Shown: positions 1-9,495, numbered from the stretch's first letter. The stretch: 64,000 nucleotides of DNA from Sodalis glossinidius str. 'morsitans' (GCF_000010085.1 NC_007712.1:3286001-3350000), one strand, 5' to 3'. Notes: generated by a model not told the origin, from the sequence alone. Program-made: numbers and translations.

Positions 1-74
1 TTTTCTCCGGCTCTGGTTCATCCTATGTCATGGGTCGGGCGGTCAACACCAAAGATGAGGACCTGGCCTTATAA
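1..74 (+). CDS. nrdF: NrdF, class Ib ribonucleotide reductase small subunit, C-terminal end (partial)
   Basis: The open frame entering from the left edge encodes about 23 residues, ending in SGSGSSYVMG...NTKDEDLAL and a TAA stop at 72-74. This acidic tail resembles the C-terminus of enterobacterial NrdF, the diferric/dimanganese radical-bearing subunit that docks on NrdE through its tail. In E. coli nrdHIEF lies directly upstream of proVWX on the same strand, exactly as here, which supports the call. Only the tail is visible, so the integrity of the gene cannot be judged. Confidence 0.75.
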   Translation, partial: FSGSGSSYVMGRAVNTKDEDLAL

Positions 75-695
75 GGACTACCGGGCGGGAGGCCTCTCGC
101 ATTAGTGGCAAAAGTTACCTGACGAGCCCTTCTGCAGCAGTGGCAAATTTTAACCGGCGGCCCGTTAGGATTGGGGCCACCTATGCCCGGTTGGGGCGGC
201 CGCGCGGGCCGCTCCGGGCTCCTTCCGCCACGGCGCTCTCATTCCTATTCTTGCGTTAAATTCGGTCTATCAATCTTATTTCCAGACAGTCAACAAACGC
301 CGTTGGCTATTATCCTGCCGCCATGGCTGGCGAGATAAATCTCCGTAATATATCGCGCAGGCACGGATTCATGCTTGCGCCGAATATGCGCAAAAAAGAG
401 TCAGTGATGGGGATAGAATATATTTATTAACGTCCCTTCCGCGCCGCTTTATGACGTGGATACCGCCATCCCTTCAGAGCCAATATAGCGTTTTTTTTCA
501 CAAGGCGATATTCGCCGCAAACCCTTGCAATCCGTAGTGGATTCGGCCGTATTAGGCCGATTCCGCGTCAGGAATATTCTATTTTTAGGGCACTCAGGGG
601 TTGTCTCAGAATCTAAGTATGTTAGGGTATAGGGCGTTTTAATTTTGGTCAGGATTATTTAATAAAATAGATACACACGGGAAAATTATAATTTC
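75..695. other. Intergenic region nrdF-proV, no gene seen
   Basis: About 620 bases without a supportable gene. The part after about 480 becomes AT-rich towards proV and probably contains the proU promoter. In E. coli this region carries osmotically regulated promoters and an H-NS-bound regulatory element reaching into proV. I could not fix a convincing -35/-10 pair, so no promoter is called. Neither frame nor protein similarity suggests a lost gene here. Confidence 0.5.
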
Positions 696-1898
696 ATGGC
701 AGTAAAACTTGAAGTAAAGAACCTTTATAAAATATTTGGCTAACACCCTGAGAGGGCGTTCAAATTGATTAACGCAGGGCAAGACAAAAATACTATATTT
801 GCTAAAACCGGTCTGACGGTTGGCGTTAAAGATGCCAGTCTGGCCATTGAAGAAGGCGAGATATTCGTCATCATGGGATTATCCGGCTCGGGTAAATCCA
901 CTATGGTACGCCTTCTCAATCGTCTGATAGAGCCGACACGGGGCGAGGTGCTGATTGACGGCGAGAATATTGCTAAGATCGCCGATACCGCCCTGCGCGA
1001 GGTGCGACGTAAGAAAATCAGTATGGTGTTCCAGTCTTTTGCTCTGATGCCCCATTTAAATGTGCTGGATAATACCGCCTTCGGCATGATGCTTGACGGC
1101 GTGCCTCAGCAGCAACGCCACGCCAAAGCGCTGGAAGCCCTGTAGCAGGTGGGTCTGGAGCAGCATGCACATTCCTGGCCCGACGAGCTTTCCGGCGGAA
1201 TGCGTCAACGTGTCGGCCTGGCGCGTGCGCTAGCCATCAATCCCGATATTTTGCTGATGGATGAAGCGTTTTCCGCCCTCGATCCGTTAATTCGCACCGA
1301 AATGCAAGACGAGCTTATCAAGCTGCAGTCCCGCCACCAGCGCACCATCATTTTTATCTCCCATGATCTTGACGAGGCGATGCGTATCAGCGATCGCATC
1401 GCCATCATGCAGGGGGGCAAGGTAGTGCAGATGGGCACGCCGGACGAGATCCTCAATAACCCGGCCAATGACTATGTCCGCACCTTCTTCCGCGGTGTGG
1501 ATATTTCGCAGGTCTTCAGCGCCAAGGATATTGCCCGTCGCCGGCCGGTAACCCTGATTCGTAAAACCCCGGGCGTCGGCCCGCGCTCCGCGCTGAGACT
1601 GCTGCAAGATGAGGATCGTGATTTCGGCTATGTGCTGGAACGCGGTCAGAAATTCATCGGCGTGGTCTCCATTGATTCCCTGAAAGCCACCCTTTCCGCC
1701 AATGGCACGCTGGAAGACGCCTTGCTGGCAACGCCTGCCACCGTCCCCGCCGAAACGCCGTTAAGTGAGTTGATTTCAACCGTCGCCCAGGCGCCCTGCG
1801 CCGTACCGGTCGTCGGTGAGGATAATCAATACATCGGGATTATTTCTAAAGGCATGTTGCTGCAGGCGCTGGATAAAGAGGGCATGAATAATGACTAA
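696..1898 (+). pseudogene. proV: ProV, glycine betaine/proline ABC transporter ATPase, two in-frame stops
   Basis: A single reading frame of 400 codons, the same length as E. coli ProV, runs from ATG 696 to the stop at 1896-1898. It is interrupted by TAA at 741-743 (codon 16) and TAG at 1143-1145 (codon 150). Everything else of an ABC ATPase is present: Walker A GLSGSGKST, the LSGGMRQRV signature, Walker B ILLMDEA, the H-loop SHD, and two C-terminal CBS-type modules. ProV powers the ProVWX importer of glycine betaine and proline betaine. The second stop lies between Walker A and the signature, so neither fragment alone should be a working ATPase. The lack of frameshifts points to recent inactivation. 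The 3' end overlaps proW by 8 bases. Confidence 0.93.
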
Positions 1899-2940
1899 CA
1901 CCACGACCGATCCGTGGGCCGCGACCAACGCCGCGCTGGCAGGGGATGCCACCGCGCCACATGCGGCACAGCAAAGCGCTGACTGGCTCAACAGCGGCCC
2001 GGCCGACGCGCCGGCGCATTTCAGCCTGCTCGATCCTTTCCATCAGACGCTGATTCCCCTCGATTGCTGGGTAACCGAAGGTATCGATTGGGTCGTGTTG
2101 CATTTCCGTCCGGTGTTTCAGGGCATCCGCGTCCCGGTGGATTTCATTTTAAGCGGCTTTCAGCATCTGCTGCTGGGCCTGCCAGCTCCGGTGGCGATGG
2201 TTATTTTCGCCTTACTGGCCTGGCAGATGTCGACGCTCAGTATGGGGGCCGCGACGCTGGTGTCGCTGATTATCATCGGCTCCATTGGGGCCTGGTCACA
2301 GGCGATGGTGACGCTGGCGCTGGTACTCACGTCGCTGCTGTTCTGCGTCATCATCGGGCTGCCGCTCGGTATTTGGCTGGCGCGTAGCGTCAGGGCGGCG
2401 AAAATCATCCGTCCATTGCTGGATGCGATGCAGACGACGCCGGCATTCGTCTATCTGGTGCCGATCGTAATGTTATTCGGTATTGGTAACGTGCCCGGCG
2501 TCGTGGTCACCATTATCTTCGCCCTGCCGCCCATCGTGCGACTGACCATTCTCGGCATCAAGCAGGTGCCGGCGGATCTGGTCGAAGCCGCCGAATCGTT
2601 CGGCACCAGCCCGAGCCAGATGCTGTTCAAAGTGCAATTGCCGTTGGCCTTGCCGACCATCATGGCCGGCATCAATCAGACGCTGATGCTGGCGCTGTCG
2701 ATGGTGGTTATCGCTTCGATGATCGCGGTCGGCGGTCTGGGACAGATGGTGCTGCGCGGTATCGGCCGCCTTGACATGGGGTTGGCCACAGTCGGAGGCG
2801 TCGGCATTGTGATCCTGGCGATTATCCTTGATCGGCTGACGCAGTCTTTAGGCCGCGACAGCCGCAGCCGCGGCAACCGTCTCTGGTATACCAGCGGTCC
2901 GCTGGGCCTGATAACCCGACCGTTTCGCCGTCAGACCTAA
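1891..2940 (+). CDS. proW: ProW, glycine betaine/proline ABC transporter permease
   Basis: An intact 349-residue inner-membrane permease, close to E. coli ProW (354) over its full length. The N-terminal ~70 residues are a hydrophilic Ala/Thr-rich cytoplasmic tail. Several hydrophobic segments follow, and a binding-protein-dependent permease loop (EAAESFGTSPSQMLFKVQLP) contacts the ATPase. It starts inside the 3' end of proV, which suggests translational coupling. With proV carrying two stops, this subunit has no obvious energising partner, so its intact frame may only reflect recency of the proV damage. Function as the ProU pore is a family assignment. Confidence 0.95.
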   Translation: MTNTTTDPWAATNAALAGDATAPHAAQQSADWLNSGPADAPAHFSLLDPFHQTLIPLDCWVTEGIDWVVLHFRPVFQGIRVPVDFILSGFQHLLLGLPAPVAMVIFALLAWQMSTLSMGAATLVSLIIIGSIGAWSQAMVTLALVLTSLLFCVIIGLPLGIWLARSVRAAKIIRPLLDAMQTTPAFVYLVPIVMLFGIGNVPGVVVTIIFALPPIVRLTILGIKQVPADLVEAAESFGTSPSQMLFKVQLPLALPTIMAGINQTLMLALSMVVIASMIAVGGLGQMVLRGIGRLDMGLATVGGVGIVILAIILDRLTQSLGRDSRSRGNRLWYTSGPLGLITRPFRRQT

Positions 2941-3009
2941 CCCTTTCCACAAGGGCAGACCGCGGCATCGTACTCGCCGCGGACCCCCTTAAAAGAAGAG
3001 GAATCCCCC

Positions 3010-3915
3010 ATGCGTCATTCCTTTATCTGGGCGCCAGCGCTCACTTCATTATTCGCCCGCTCGGTCTGTGCTGCAGCCCTGCCCGGTAACGGCGTGGTTG
3101 TCAAACCGGTACAAAGTTACTGGCGGAAGAAGCATTCCAGACCGAGCTGGTAAACCAGGCACTGGAAAAACTGGACTACGATGTTCAGCCCATCAACGAA
3201 GTGGATTACAACGTCTCCTACACCGCTATCGCCAACAGCGACGCCACCTATCTGGCGGTAAACTGGAAGCCCCAGATAGAAGAGATGTACGACAACGCCG
3301 GCGGCGATGGCAAATTCTACCGTCAGGGAACCTATATCGCCGGCGCCGCCCAAGGGTATTTGATCGATAAAAAGACCGCCGAAAAATACCATATCCGTAC
3401 GTTGGATCAATTACGCGATCCCAAGCTTGCCAAACTGTTCGACACCGATGGCGACGGCAAAGCGTATATCACCGGCTGTAACCCCGGCTGGGTCTACGGC
3501 AATGTCATCGATGGGCAGATCAAGGGGTTCAACCTGCAAGCCACGGTGACGCAAAATCAGGGCAACTATTCGTCGATCATCGCCGATACCCTCGCCCGCT
3601 ACCACCAGGGCAAGCCCGTGCTGTACTACACCTGGACGCCATATTGGCTCAGCGCCGAACTGGTGCGCCGGGACGGGATGTCGTCTGGCTGCAGGTACCG
3701 CATTCCGTCTATCCGGGCAATCAGGATACCCGGCTTCCGCCAAGCTGTTTGCCGTCATGACCTTGCCGGTCGCCGATGCGAATGCGCAGAACCGGCGGAT
3801 GCATCAGGGAGAAAATACCCCGAAGGCAATCTCCCGCCACGTGGATAGCTGGATTGCCGCGCACCGGCAACAGTTCGACAGCTGGATAAGCGCGGCCGAA
3901 GCGGCTGCAGACTAA
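3010..3915 (+). pseudogene. Decayed first copy of a ProX-like glycine betaine-binding protein
   Basis: Homologous to the intact proX that follows at 3975. It begins with ATG 3010 preceded by a purine-rich RBS (AAGAAGAGG) and a signal-peptide-like start. The frame breaks near 3110-3120. A long stretch (about 3121-3690) then reads LAEEAFQTEL... through ...YYTWTPYW, including the aromatic residues used for ligand stacking in ProX. After VWLQVP the frame is lost again, with a deletion of roughly 45 codons relative to the downstream copy. The true C-terminal sequence (AKLFAVMTLP...SAAEAAAD) resumes in another frame and ends at TAA 3913-3915. At least two frameshifts plus a deletion make it non-functional. 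The two copies are clearly diverged, so this is an old duplication or a separate acquisition, not a recent one. Confidence 0.9.
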
Positions 3916-3974
3916 CCTGGCGCCTCGGTCTGGACCGCGGCGTATTCTTACAACGACCAATACAAGGTAAACCC

Positions 3975-4976
3975 ATGCGCAAGATAGGATTAGGAGCGTT
4001 CGCTCTCACCGCGGTTTTCGCCGCACAGACCACTTTTGCCGCCGAATTGCCGGGCAAAAGCATTCAGATACAACCGGTGCAAAGCACCATTACCGAAGAA
4101 ACCTTTCAAACCCTGCTGGTGGATAAAGCCCTGGAAAAATTGGGCTACTCGGTCCAGTCGCCGCGCGAAGTGGATTACAACGTGGCCTATACCTCAATTG
4201 CCTCTGGCGATGCCACTTTCATGGCGGTGAACTGGGATCCATTGCATGCGGATCAGTATCAGGCCGCCGCCGGCGAAGCAAAGTTTTACCGCCAGGGTAA
4301 TTATGTTGAAGGGGCTGCCCAGGGCTACCTGATCGATAAAAAGACCGCCGAGAAGTATCACATCACCTCGATTGACCAGCTCAAAGATCTCAAAATCGCC
4401 AAGCTGTTCGACGCCAACGGTGACGGCAAGGCGGATTTGTCGGGCTGTACACCGGGCTGGGGCTGTGAAGTGGTCATCAACCATCACATCAAGGCTTACG
4501 GCCTGAGCGCGACGGTCGAACACAATCAAGGCAACTATGCGGCGATCATGGCCGATACCATCAGCCGCTTCAAAGAAGGTAAACCTATTCTGTATTACAC
4601 CTGGATGCCTTACTGGGTGAGCAACGTGTTGGTACCGGGACGCGATGTGGTCTGGCTGCAGGTGCCGTTCTCCTCGCTGCCGCGCGAGCAGAAAACGATC
4701 AGTACCAAGCTGCCTAATGGCACCGATTACGGCTTCCCGGTCAACAGCATGCGCATCGTCGCCAATAAAAAGTGGGCTGAGGCCAATCCGGCAGCGGCCA
4801 AGCTGTTCGCCATCATGAAGCTGCCGATTGCCGATATCAACGCGCAAAACGCGCGGATGCATCAGGGTGAAGCGCAAGAAGCGGATATCAAACGCCAGAC
4901 CGATGGCTGGATCAAGGCGCATCAGGCGTTGTTTGACGGTTGGGTACACACCGCCGCGGCGGCCGCCGCCAAGTAA
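3975..4976 (+). CDS. proX: ProX, periplasmic glycine betaine-binding protein
   Basis: An intact 333-residue protein with a Sec signal peptide (residues 1-22, cleavage after TTFA) and then the mature solute-binding domain. Aromatic motifs matching the ProX betaine cage are present: VNWDP, the GWGCEV segment and YYTWMPYW. ProX captures glycine betaine in the periplasm and delivers it to ProW. It lies 59 bases behind the decayed ProX-like copy and is followed by a rho-independent terminator at 5056, closing the ProU operon. Length and full-length similarity match E. coli ProX (330). The C-terminus ends in an alanine run (AAAAAAAK). Confidence 0.95.
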   Translation: MRKIGLGAFALTAVFAAQTTFAAELPGKSIQIQPVQSTITEETFQTLLVDKALEKLGYSVQSPREVDYNVAYTSIASGDATFMAVNWDPLHADQYQAAAGEAKFYRQGNYVEGAAQGYLIDKKTAEKYHITSIDQLKDLKIAKLFDANGDGKADLSGCTPGWGCEVVINHHIKAYGLSATVEHNQGNYAAIMADTISRFKEGKPILYYTWMPYWVSNVLVPGRDVVWLQVPFSSLPREQKTISTKLPNGTDYGFPVNSMRIVANKKWAEANPAAAKLFAIMKLPIADINAQNARMHQGEAQEADIKRQTDGWIKAHQALFDGWVHTAAAAAAK

Positions 4977-5055
4977 GCACGTCAGGAACCGGCCAGAAAG
5001 CCGGTAGGGACGTTCACCCGCGCCGGCAACGTAATGATGCCGGCGAAAAACAGGA

Positions 5056-5085
5056 GAGGGGTATTCACCCCTCGTCTTTTTGTTG
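5056..5085 (+). terminator. Rho-independent terminator after proX
   Basis: A perfect 6-bp stem (GAGGGG at 5056-5061, CCCCTC at 5068-5073) with a 6-base loop is followed by GTCTTTTTGTTGTT. Position and orientation fit the end of the ProU operon. Confidence 0.8.
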
Positions 5086-5128
5086 TTAATCGGTAATAAT
5101 ACCCGCCTATTGGTTAAACGAATCCTGA

Positions 5129-5959
5129 ATGAAAAAGTCCACAGATCACCCCAGCCTTAACCCTCATCATAGCAATCGCTACCGGCCTCGCCGTTGCCAG
5201 TAATTATTATGCCCAGCCGCTGCTGGATGCCATCGCCCGGACCTATCATTTGTCGGTACGCGAGGCGGGGTTTATTGTAACGGCGGCGCAGTTTAGCTAT
5301 GCCTGCGGTCTGATGTTCCTGGTGCCTCTCGGCGATAAATTTGAACGCCGCAGCATGATCGTGGTGATGTCGGTGTTGGCCGTGATCGGTATGGTGATTA
5401 CCGCCTCAGCGCCGTCGTTACCTGCATGCTATTGGGCACTGCCCTGACCGGTCTGTTTTCCGTGGCGGCGCAGATCCTGGTGCCGCTGGCCGATCCTTCC
5501 CGACGCGGCAAAGTGGTGGGCACCATCATGAGCGGCCTGCTGCTCGGCATTTTGCTGGCCCGGACCGCCGCCGGCGCGCTGGCGGACCGTGGCAAAGCCA
5601 AAATCACCACCTTGAGCGGGCTGTTGTTGTTCTCTTGGGCTTTGGTGTGGTACGGTCAATACCACTGGCTGTCGCTGGTGCTCGGCATAATTGTGCTCGA
5701 TTTAGCGGCACAGGGGCTGCACATCACCAACCAAAGCGTTATCTACCGCTGCATGCCGGAGGCGCTCAACCACCTGACCTCTGGTTATATGACCAGCTAT
5801 TTTGCCGGCGGCGCCTTCTGCTCGCTGGTGTCGGCGACGGCCTACCAAAACGCCAGCTGGAATGGCGTCAGCCTCGCCGGCGGCCTGCTCTGCCTGGTGA
5901 ATTTATTGCTGTGGCTGCGCGGCAGCCATCACGAAGACGCTGGTCTGCCCGGCGCTTGA
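5129..5959 (+). pseudogene. ygaY: YgaY-type major facilitator transporter, frameshifted and internally deleted
   Basis: Remnant of a 12-helix MFS transporter in the position of E. coli ygaY (itself a pseudogene in K-12). The ATG at 5129 gives only a few codons before the frame shifts. Residues such as ALTLIIAIATGLAVASNYY and the loop motif GDKFERR are read in a second frame up to 5447, and the rest in the first frame from 5426 to 5959. After GILLARTAAG the sequence jumps directly to ALADRGKAK, so about 90 codons between the two halves of the carrier are deleted. The substrate is unknown. At least two frameshifts and one large deletion leave no functional product. Confidence 0.85.
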
Positions 5960-6074
5960 TCCCGCGCTCGCCGCGGCGCGCGGCGGGTTCTCATGCAATC
6001 GATACAGTTAACCCCCGAGCCCCAAGCGCAGGCCGCGCTTTTGCCCTCTATCAAAGGAAAGAAAGCCGTTCATT

Positions 6075-6660
6075 ATGGAGCCTACAACCGCCGGCCTCGC
6101 GGCCAAAACCGCGCCCACGACATTTCGGCAGGGCGTCCTGGACAGCCTGCCGATTGTCATCGGCTATTTGCCCGTAGCGTTCGCCTTTGGTTTGAACTCC
6201 GCAAAGCTCGGTTTCACACCGCTGGAGGGGCTGTTCATTTCCTGCATCATTTACGCCGGCTCCAGCCAGTTTGTAATTACTACCCTGCTCAACGCCGGCG
6301 TTTCGCTGTGGCTGGCTGGCCGCGCTAACGGTAATGGCCATGGACGTCAGTCATTTACTCTACGGACCGGCGCTACGGCAACGTATTCCTGGCGCGCTGT
6401 CGCCACGTAAAACCGCCCTTTGGGCGTTCGGCCTGACCGATGAGGTGTTTGCCGCCGCAATTAGCCGGCTCAGCCAGGACAACCGCAGCTGGTCGGAGGC
6501 CTGGATGATAGGCGTTGCGCTGTGCGCCTGGCTGTCGTGGGTGCTCGGTACGCTGGCGGGCCTGTGGCTGGTATCCATCCCCATGGCGATTCTCGGCGGC
6601 ATCAGCGGCGACTGTCTGGCGGCGCTGCTATCACCATTGCAGGAGGACTGCCGTGAGTAG
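6075..6660 (+). pseudogene. ygaZ: YgaZ, large subunit of a branched-chain amino-acid exporter (AzlC family), broken
   Basis: The first 80 or so codons from ATG 6075 match YgaZ (DSLPIVIGYLPVAFAFGLN; SCIIYAGSSQFVIT). After SLW the frame is lost within a short direct repeat (GGCTGGCTGGCC) near 6310-6325 and continues in another frame (MAMDVSHLLYGP...FGLTDEVFAA). About 55 codons are missing between GTLAGLWL and VSIPMAIL. In E. coli YgaZ pairs with YgaH to export L-valine and methionine. The 3' end overlaps the start of ygaH by 8 bases. Both subunits are damaged here, so the exporter is lost. Confidence 0.88.
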
Positions 6661-6985
6661 TACGGTATTTATCATTGCTGTGTGGTAGGCATGGCAAATT
6701 TTCCGCTGGTTGCCGCTGCGCTTGGCGGGCAACACCGGCGGCCGGCTGCTGCGCAATGGCCTGCTGGGGCGGGTACTAGACAGTATCGGCATTGCCGCCA
6801 TTTGTGCATTGCTGGTGGTATCCACCCTACCCGACATTATGCACGAGCATCAGCGCACGTGGCCCGCACTGGCGGGTTTCTTGACCTTGACGCTGCTATT
6901 TGGCCGCACCCGCAGCATTGTGCTGGCGACGCTGTCCAGCGCGCTGGTGTACGGCCTGGTATATAAGTGCCTGATGATGTTTTGA
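6653..6985 (+). pseudogene. ygaH: YgaH, small subunit of the amino-acid exporter (AzlD-like), early nonsense codon
   Basis: The frame from GTG 6653 reads into a TAG at 6686-6688 (codon 12), then continues open to 6985 as a YgaH-like small membrane protein: FRWLPLRL, then DSIGIAAICALLVVSTLPD, then further hydrophobic helices. An internal ATG at 6710 exists, but starting there would remove the first transmembrane segment, and no RBS is obvious. It partners ygaZ in the same broken operon. Reading the remaining frame as a shortened functional protein is possible but unlikely, since its partner is destroyed. Confidence 0.82.
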
Positions 6986-7123
6986 CCGACCGAGTAAGGG
7001 AACAGCTAAATTAACATTACCTAAACACTTATATAGATGCCTAAACTTTCCATCATGACAATATTTACATTGTTTATTACATCTGTTATTATAAATAATG
7101 CAACTAATGAGGTGTAGGTTACG

Positions 7124-7645
7124 ATGGAAAGCTCGTTCACCCCGATTGAACAGATGTTAACGCTGCGCGCGCAGCAAAAAAGCGATTTTCCTTTGCAGGA
7201 AGTGCTATTGACCCGTTTGTGCATGCATATGCAGGGGAAATTGCTGGAAAATCGCAACCGTATGCTGAAAGCCCAGGGAATCAATGAAACCCTGTTTATG
7301 GCGCTGGTAACGCTGGAATCTCAGGCCACCCACAGCATTCAGCCGTCAGAATTGAGCTCGGCGCTGGGTTCATCGCGCACCAATGCCACCCGTATCGCCG
7401 ATGAGTTGGAGAAACGCGGTTGGATTGAGCGTAAAGAAAGCGAAAATGATCGCCGTTGCTTGCATCTGCATCTGACGGAAGTCGGCCAGGTGTTTCTGGA
7501 TAACCTCTTGCCGTCGCAGTACAACTGCCTGCTTTCCCTATGGTCGACGCTTAATGAAGCGGAAAAGCAGCAACTGGAAAGCCTGACCCGCAAGCTGTTG
7601 AATAAGCTGGACACGCTTATCGTGGAAGAAGATGTACTGAAGTGA
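7124..7645 (+). CDS. mprA: MprA (EmrR), MarR-family repressor
   Basis: An intact 173-residue regulator, close to E. coli MprA/EmrR (176) from the N-terminus MESSFTPIEQML onward. The winged helix-turn-helix lies at about residues 74-118: helices with SELSSALGSSRTNATR, and a wing with ERKESENDRR. In E. coli it represses the mprA-emrAB operon and releases DNA on binding uncouplers and other small aromatic drugs. Here emrAB, normally directly downstream, is absent: the next gene is yfiF on the opposite strand. The regulator has therefore lost its cognate pump locally and may act only on itself or on remote targets. The region upstream (6990-7110) is AT-rich and likely holds its promoter and autoregulatory site. 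Confidence 0.95.
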   Translation: MESSFTPIEQMLTLRAQQKSDFPLQEVLLTRLCMHMQGKLLENRNRMLKAQGINETLFMALVTLESQATHSIQPSELSSALGSSRTNATRIADELEKRGWIERKESENDRRCLHLHLTEVGQVFLDNLLPSQYNCLLSLWSTLNEAEKQQLESLTRKLLNKLDTLIVEEDVLK

Positions 7646-7713
7646 GTCAATCCGTTACCCACGCTTAACGCGTAAGAAGATGTGCTGAAGTGCGTTTAAC
7701 CGCCTACCCTAGC
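7626..7713 (+). repeat. Imperfect 48-bp tandem duplication of the mprA 3' end
   Basis: The segment from 7626 (AAGAAGATGTACTGAAGTG, covering the mprA stop) recurs from 7674 with one change in the first 19 bases and weaker similarity onward (CCGTTACCC versus CCGCCTACCC). The offset is 48 bases. It lies exactly at the junction where emrAB is missing. Confidence 0.7.
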
Positions 7714-7716
7714 AAA

Positions 7717-7748
7717 CGCCGCGAGGACTCTCCCGCGGCGTTTTTTTT
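7717..7748 (+). terminator. Rho-independent terminator after mprA
   Basis: The 7-bp GC stem CGCCGCG (7717-7723) / CGCGGCG (7734-7740) is followed by eight T residues at 7741-7748. It ends mprA transcription and separates it from the convergent yfiF. Only a short A-run precedes the stem, so termination in the other direction would be weaker. Confidence 0.85.
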
Positions 7749-7765
7749 GCGCCGTTGCGCCGCCG

Positions 7766-8869
7766 TTAGCCGTGGTTTTGCCGCCACCATTCCGCCAGCA
7801 GAATACCGGCGCTGACGGACACATTTAAACTCGGTACCCGGCCGCTGCCGTTGATGGTCACAGCGATATCCGCCTGCGACAGTACCGCTTCCGACAACGC
7901 GCTACCTTCTTCTCCCAGCACCAGCACCGTCCGAGCAGGCATTTTGACCGTCGACAGCGACGTGCCGCTGTTACCGGCGAGCGTGACCACGGTGTAACCG
8001 GCACGTTGGAAACGCTGCAGGTCCTGCAACACATCATCGCATTTAATGGCTTTGACGTGCTCTGCCCCCCCTTCCGCGGTGCGCACCGCGGCGCCGGAAT
8101 CCAGCAGGGCGCTGTCGCTTACCATCACGCTATTTACGCCGAAATGGGCACAGCTGCGCAACATCGCACCGAGATTGTGGGGATTGCTCACCTGCTCCAG
8201 CGCCAGCACGCAGTCCTGTTGTTGCGCAGCGGCGCTGGCCAGATAGCCGTCGGCATCAAGTCCGGCGCGCTTTTTAATCAGAAAACAGACGCCGCCATGG
8301 TGCTCGGTGCCCGAGGCTTTGGCCAGCTCATCATATTCCACCACATGATAAGCTTTACGATTGGCCGCCATCCAGCGCAGCGCATCGCGAAACCTCGGCG
8401 TCACCGATTGCTCGAACCAGGCCCGGACAATGGCGTCCGGCCGGTTGCGAAACAGCGCCTGACAGGCATTTTCACCGTAGACACGGGTTTCTTCGGCGCG
8501 CTGGCGGCGTAATTGTTCGGGATCAATCTGACTTTTGCCGCTGATACCGCCATGATCTGGCACGGTGGCATCATCATCGCCGGCGTAAAAGGTTTTCCAC
8601 GGCGAATCCGGCGCATCGCCGCGCGGACGCCGGCCAGTGCTATCGTCGCGGAACGGGGAGTCCTGACGGGCGCGACGCGACACCTCACCCGAGGCGCGAT
8701 CGCCGGAGGTGTTCCACGGGCTACGGCCCTCACTGCGCTGGTCGCCCCTGCGATCGTCAGCGGAGGCGCGCGAGGACGGGCGGCGCGCTTGCTCCTGCTC
8801 TTCCTCTTTGCGCACATACATCACGCGGACTTTGCCGTTTTTGCCCTTTAACGAATCGTTATCACTCAT
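7766..8869 (-). CDS. yfiF: YfiF, SpoU/TrmH-family RNA 2'-O-methyltransferase homologue
   Basis: An intact 367-residue protein. The C-terminal half carries the SPOUT motifs: motif 1 NPHNLGAMLRSC (about 229-240), motif 2 LVLGEEGSAL (316-325) and motif 3 VPSLNVSVSAG (345-355), which form the knotted S-adenosylmethionine site. Residues 1-120 are a basic, Arg/Ser/Asp-rich and probably disordered extension, longer than usual for the family and slightly longer than in E. coli YfiF (345). The RNA target of YfiF is not established. It is convergent with mprA and divergent from trxC, as in the E. coli yfiF-trxC arrangement. Confidence 0.93.
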   Translation of the reverse strand: MSDNDSLKGKNGKVRVMYVRKEEEQEQARRPSSRASADDRRGDQRSEGRSPWNTSGDRASGEVSRRARQDSPFRDDSTGRRPRGDAPDSPWKTFYAGDDDATVPDHGGISGKSQIDPEQLRRQRAEETRVYGENACQALFRNRPDAIVRAWFEQSVTPRFRDALRWMAANRKAYHVVEYDELAKASGTEHHGGVCFLIKKRAGLDADGYLASAAAQQQDCVLALEQVSNPHNLGAMLRSCAHFGVNSVMVSDSALLDSGAAVRTAEGGAEHVKAIKCDDVLQDLQRFQRAGYTVVTLAGNSGTSLSTVKMPARTVLVLGEEGSALSEAVLSQADIAVTINGSGRVPSLNVSVSAGILLAEWWRQNHG

Positions 8870-9088
8870 ATTGCCCTCCCCCCTCTGATGGGCGCGAAGA
8901 TTACCCCATCTCCATCCATATAGCTACCGGGTTAAGGTAAAAGCCGGCAACTATCGAAACCATTGAACAAATCATTTTGTCACCCGGTATTTCTTTTACC
9001 ATACTTTGACGACTTACCCACTAAAAGCGCGCATGTAATCGGTCTAAAAGTCTCCCGCCCGGCAGACTCGCTTATCAGAGGCAACATT

Positions 9089-9495
9089 ATGAATACGGTT
9101 TGTGCATCCTGCCTGGCAACCAATCGCCTGCCGGACCATAGGATCAATGATGCCGCCAATTGCGGCCGGTGTGGCGAACCGGTACTGGACGGAACGGTTG
9201 TCCACTCCACGGCCGCCACCCTGGACAAACTGCTGCAAGACGATCTTCCCGTCGTTATCGATTTCTGGGCGCCGTGGTGCGGCCCCTGCGTCGGCTTCGC
9301 GCCGGTTTTTGATGCCGTCGCCGGCGAACATCGCGACAAAGTGCGCTTCATCAAGATCAACACCGAAGCCGAGCCGAGCCGACGCTCAGTAACCGTTTCA
9401 GCATTCGCAGTATTCCTACAATTATGCTGTTCAAGCAGGGACAAAAAGTGGACTCACTGAATGGCGCCATGCCCAAAGCCCCTTTCGAGGAGTGA
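9089..9495 (+). pseudogene. trxC: TrxC (thioredoxin 2), frameshifted by a 5-bp duplication
   Basis: The ATG at 9089 is preceded by an AGAGG RBS. The N-terminal zinc finger (CASC and CGRC pairs) and the redox centre FWAPWCGPC are intact. At 9368-9382 the unit GCCGA occurs three times in tandem, one more than the family reading frame needs (NTEAEPTLSNRF). The frame therefore shifts and the natural C-terminus (RFSIRSIPTIMLF...GAMPKAPFEE) lies in another frame. That frame ends at TGA 9493-9495, where TrxC proteins usually have Trp. TrxC is a zinc-containing cytoplasmic thioredoxin of the OxyR regulon. A product of the shifted frame would lack the C-terminal strands, including the cis-Pro segment, so loss of function is expected. 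Confidence 0.9.
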
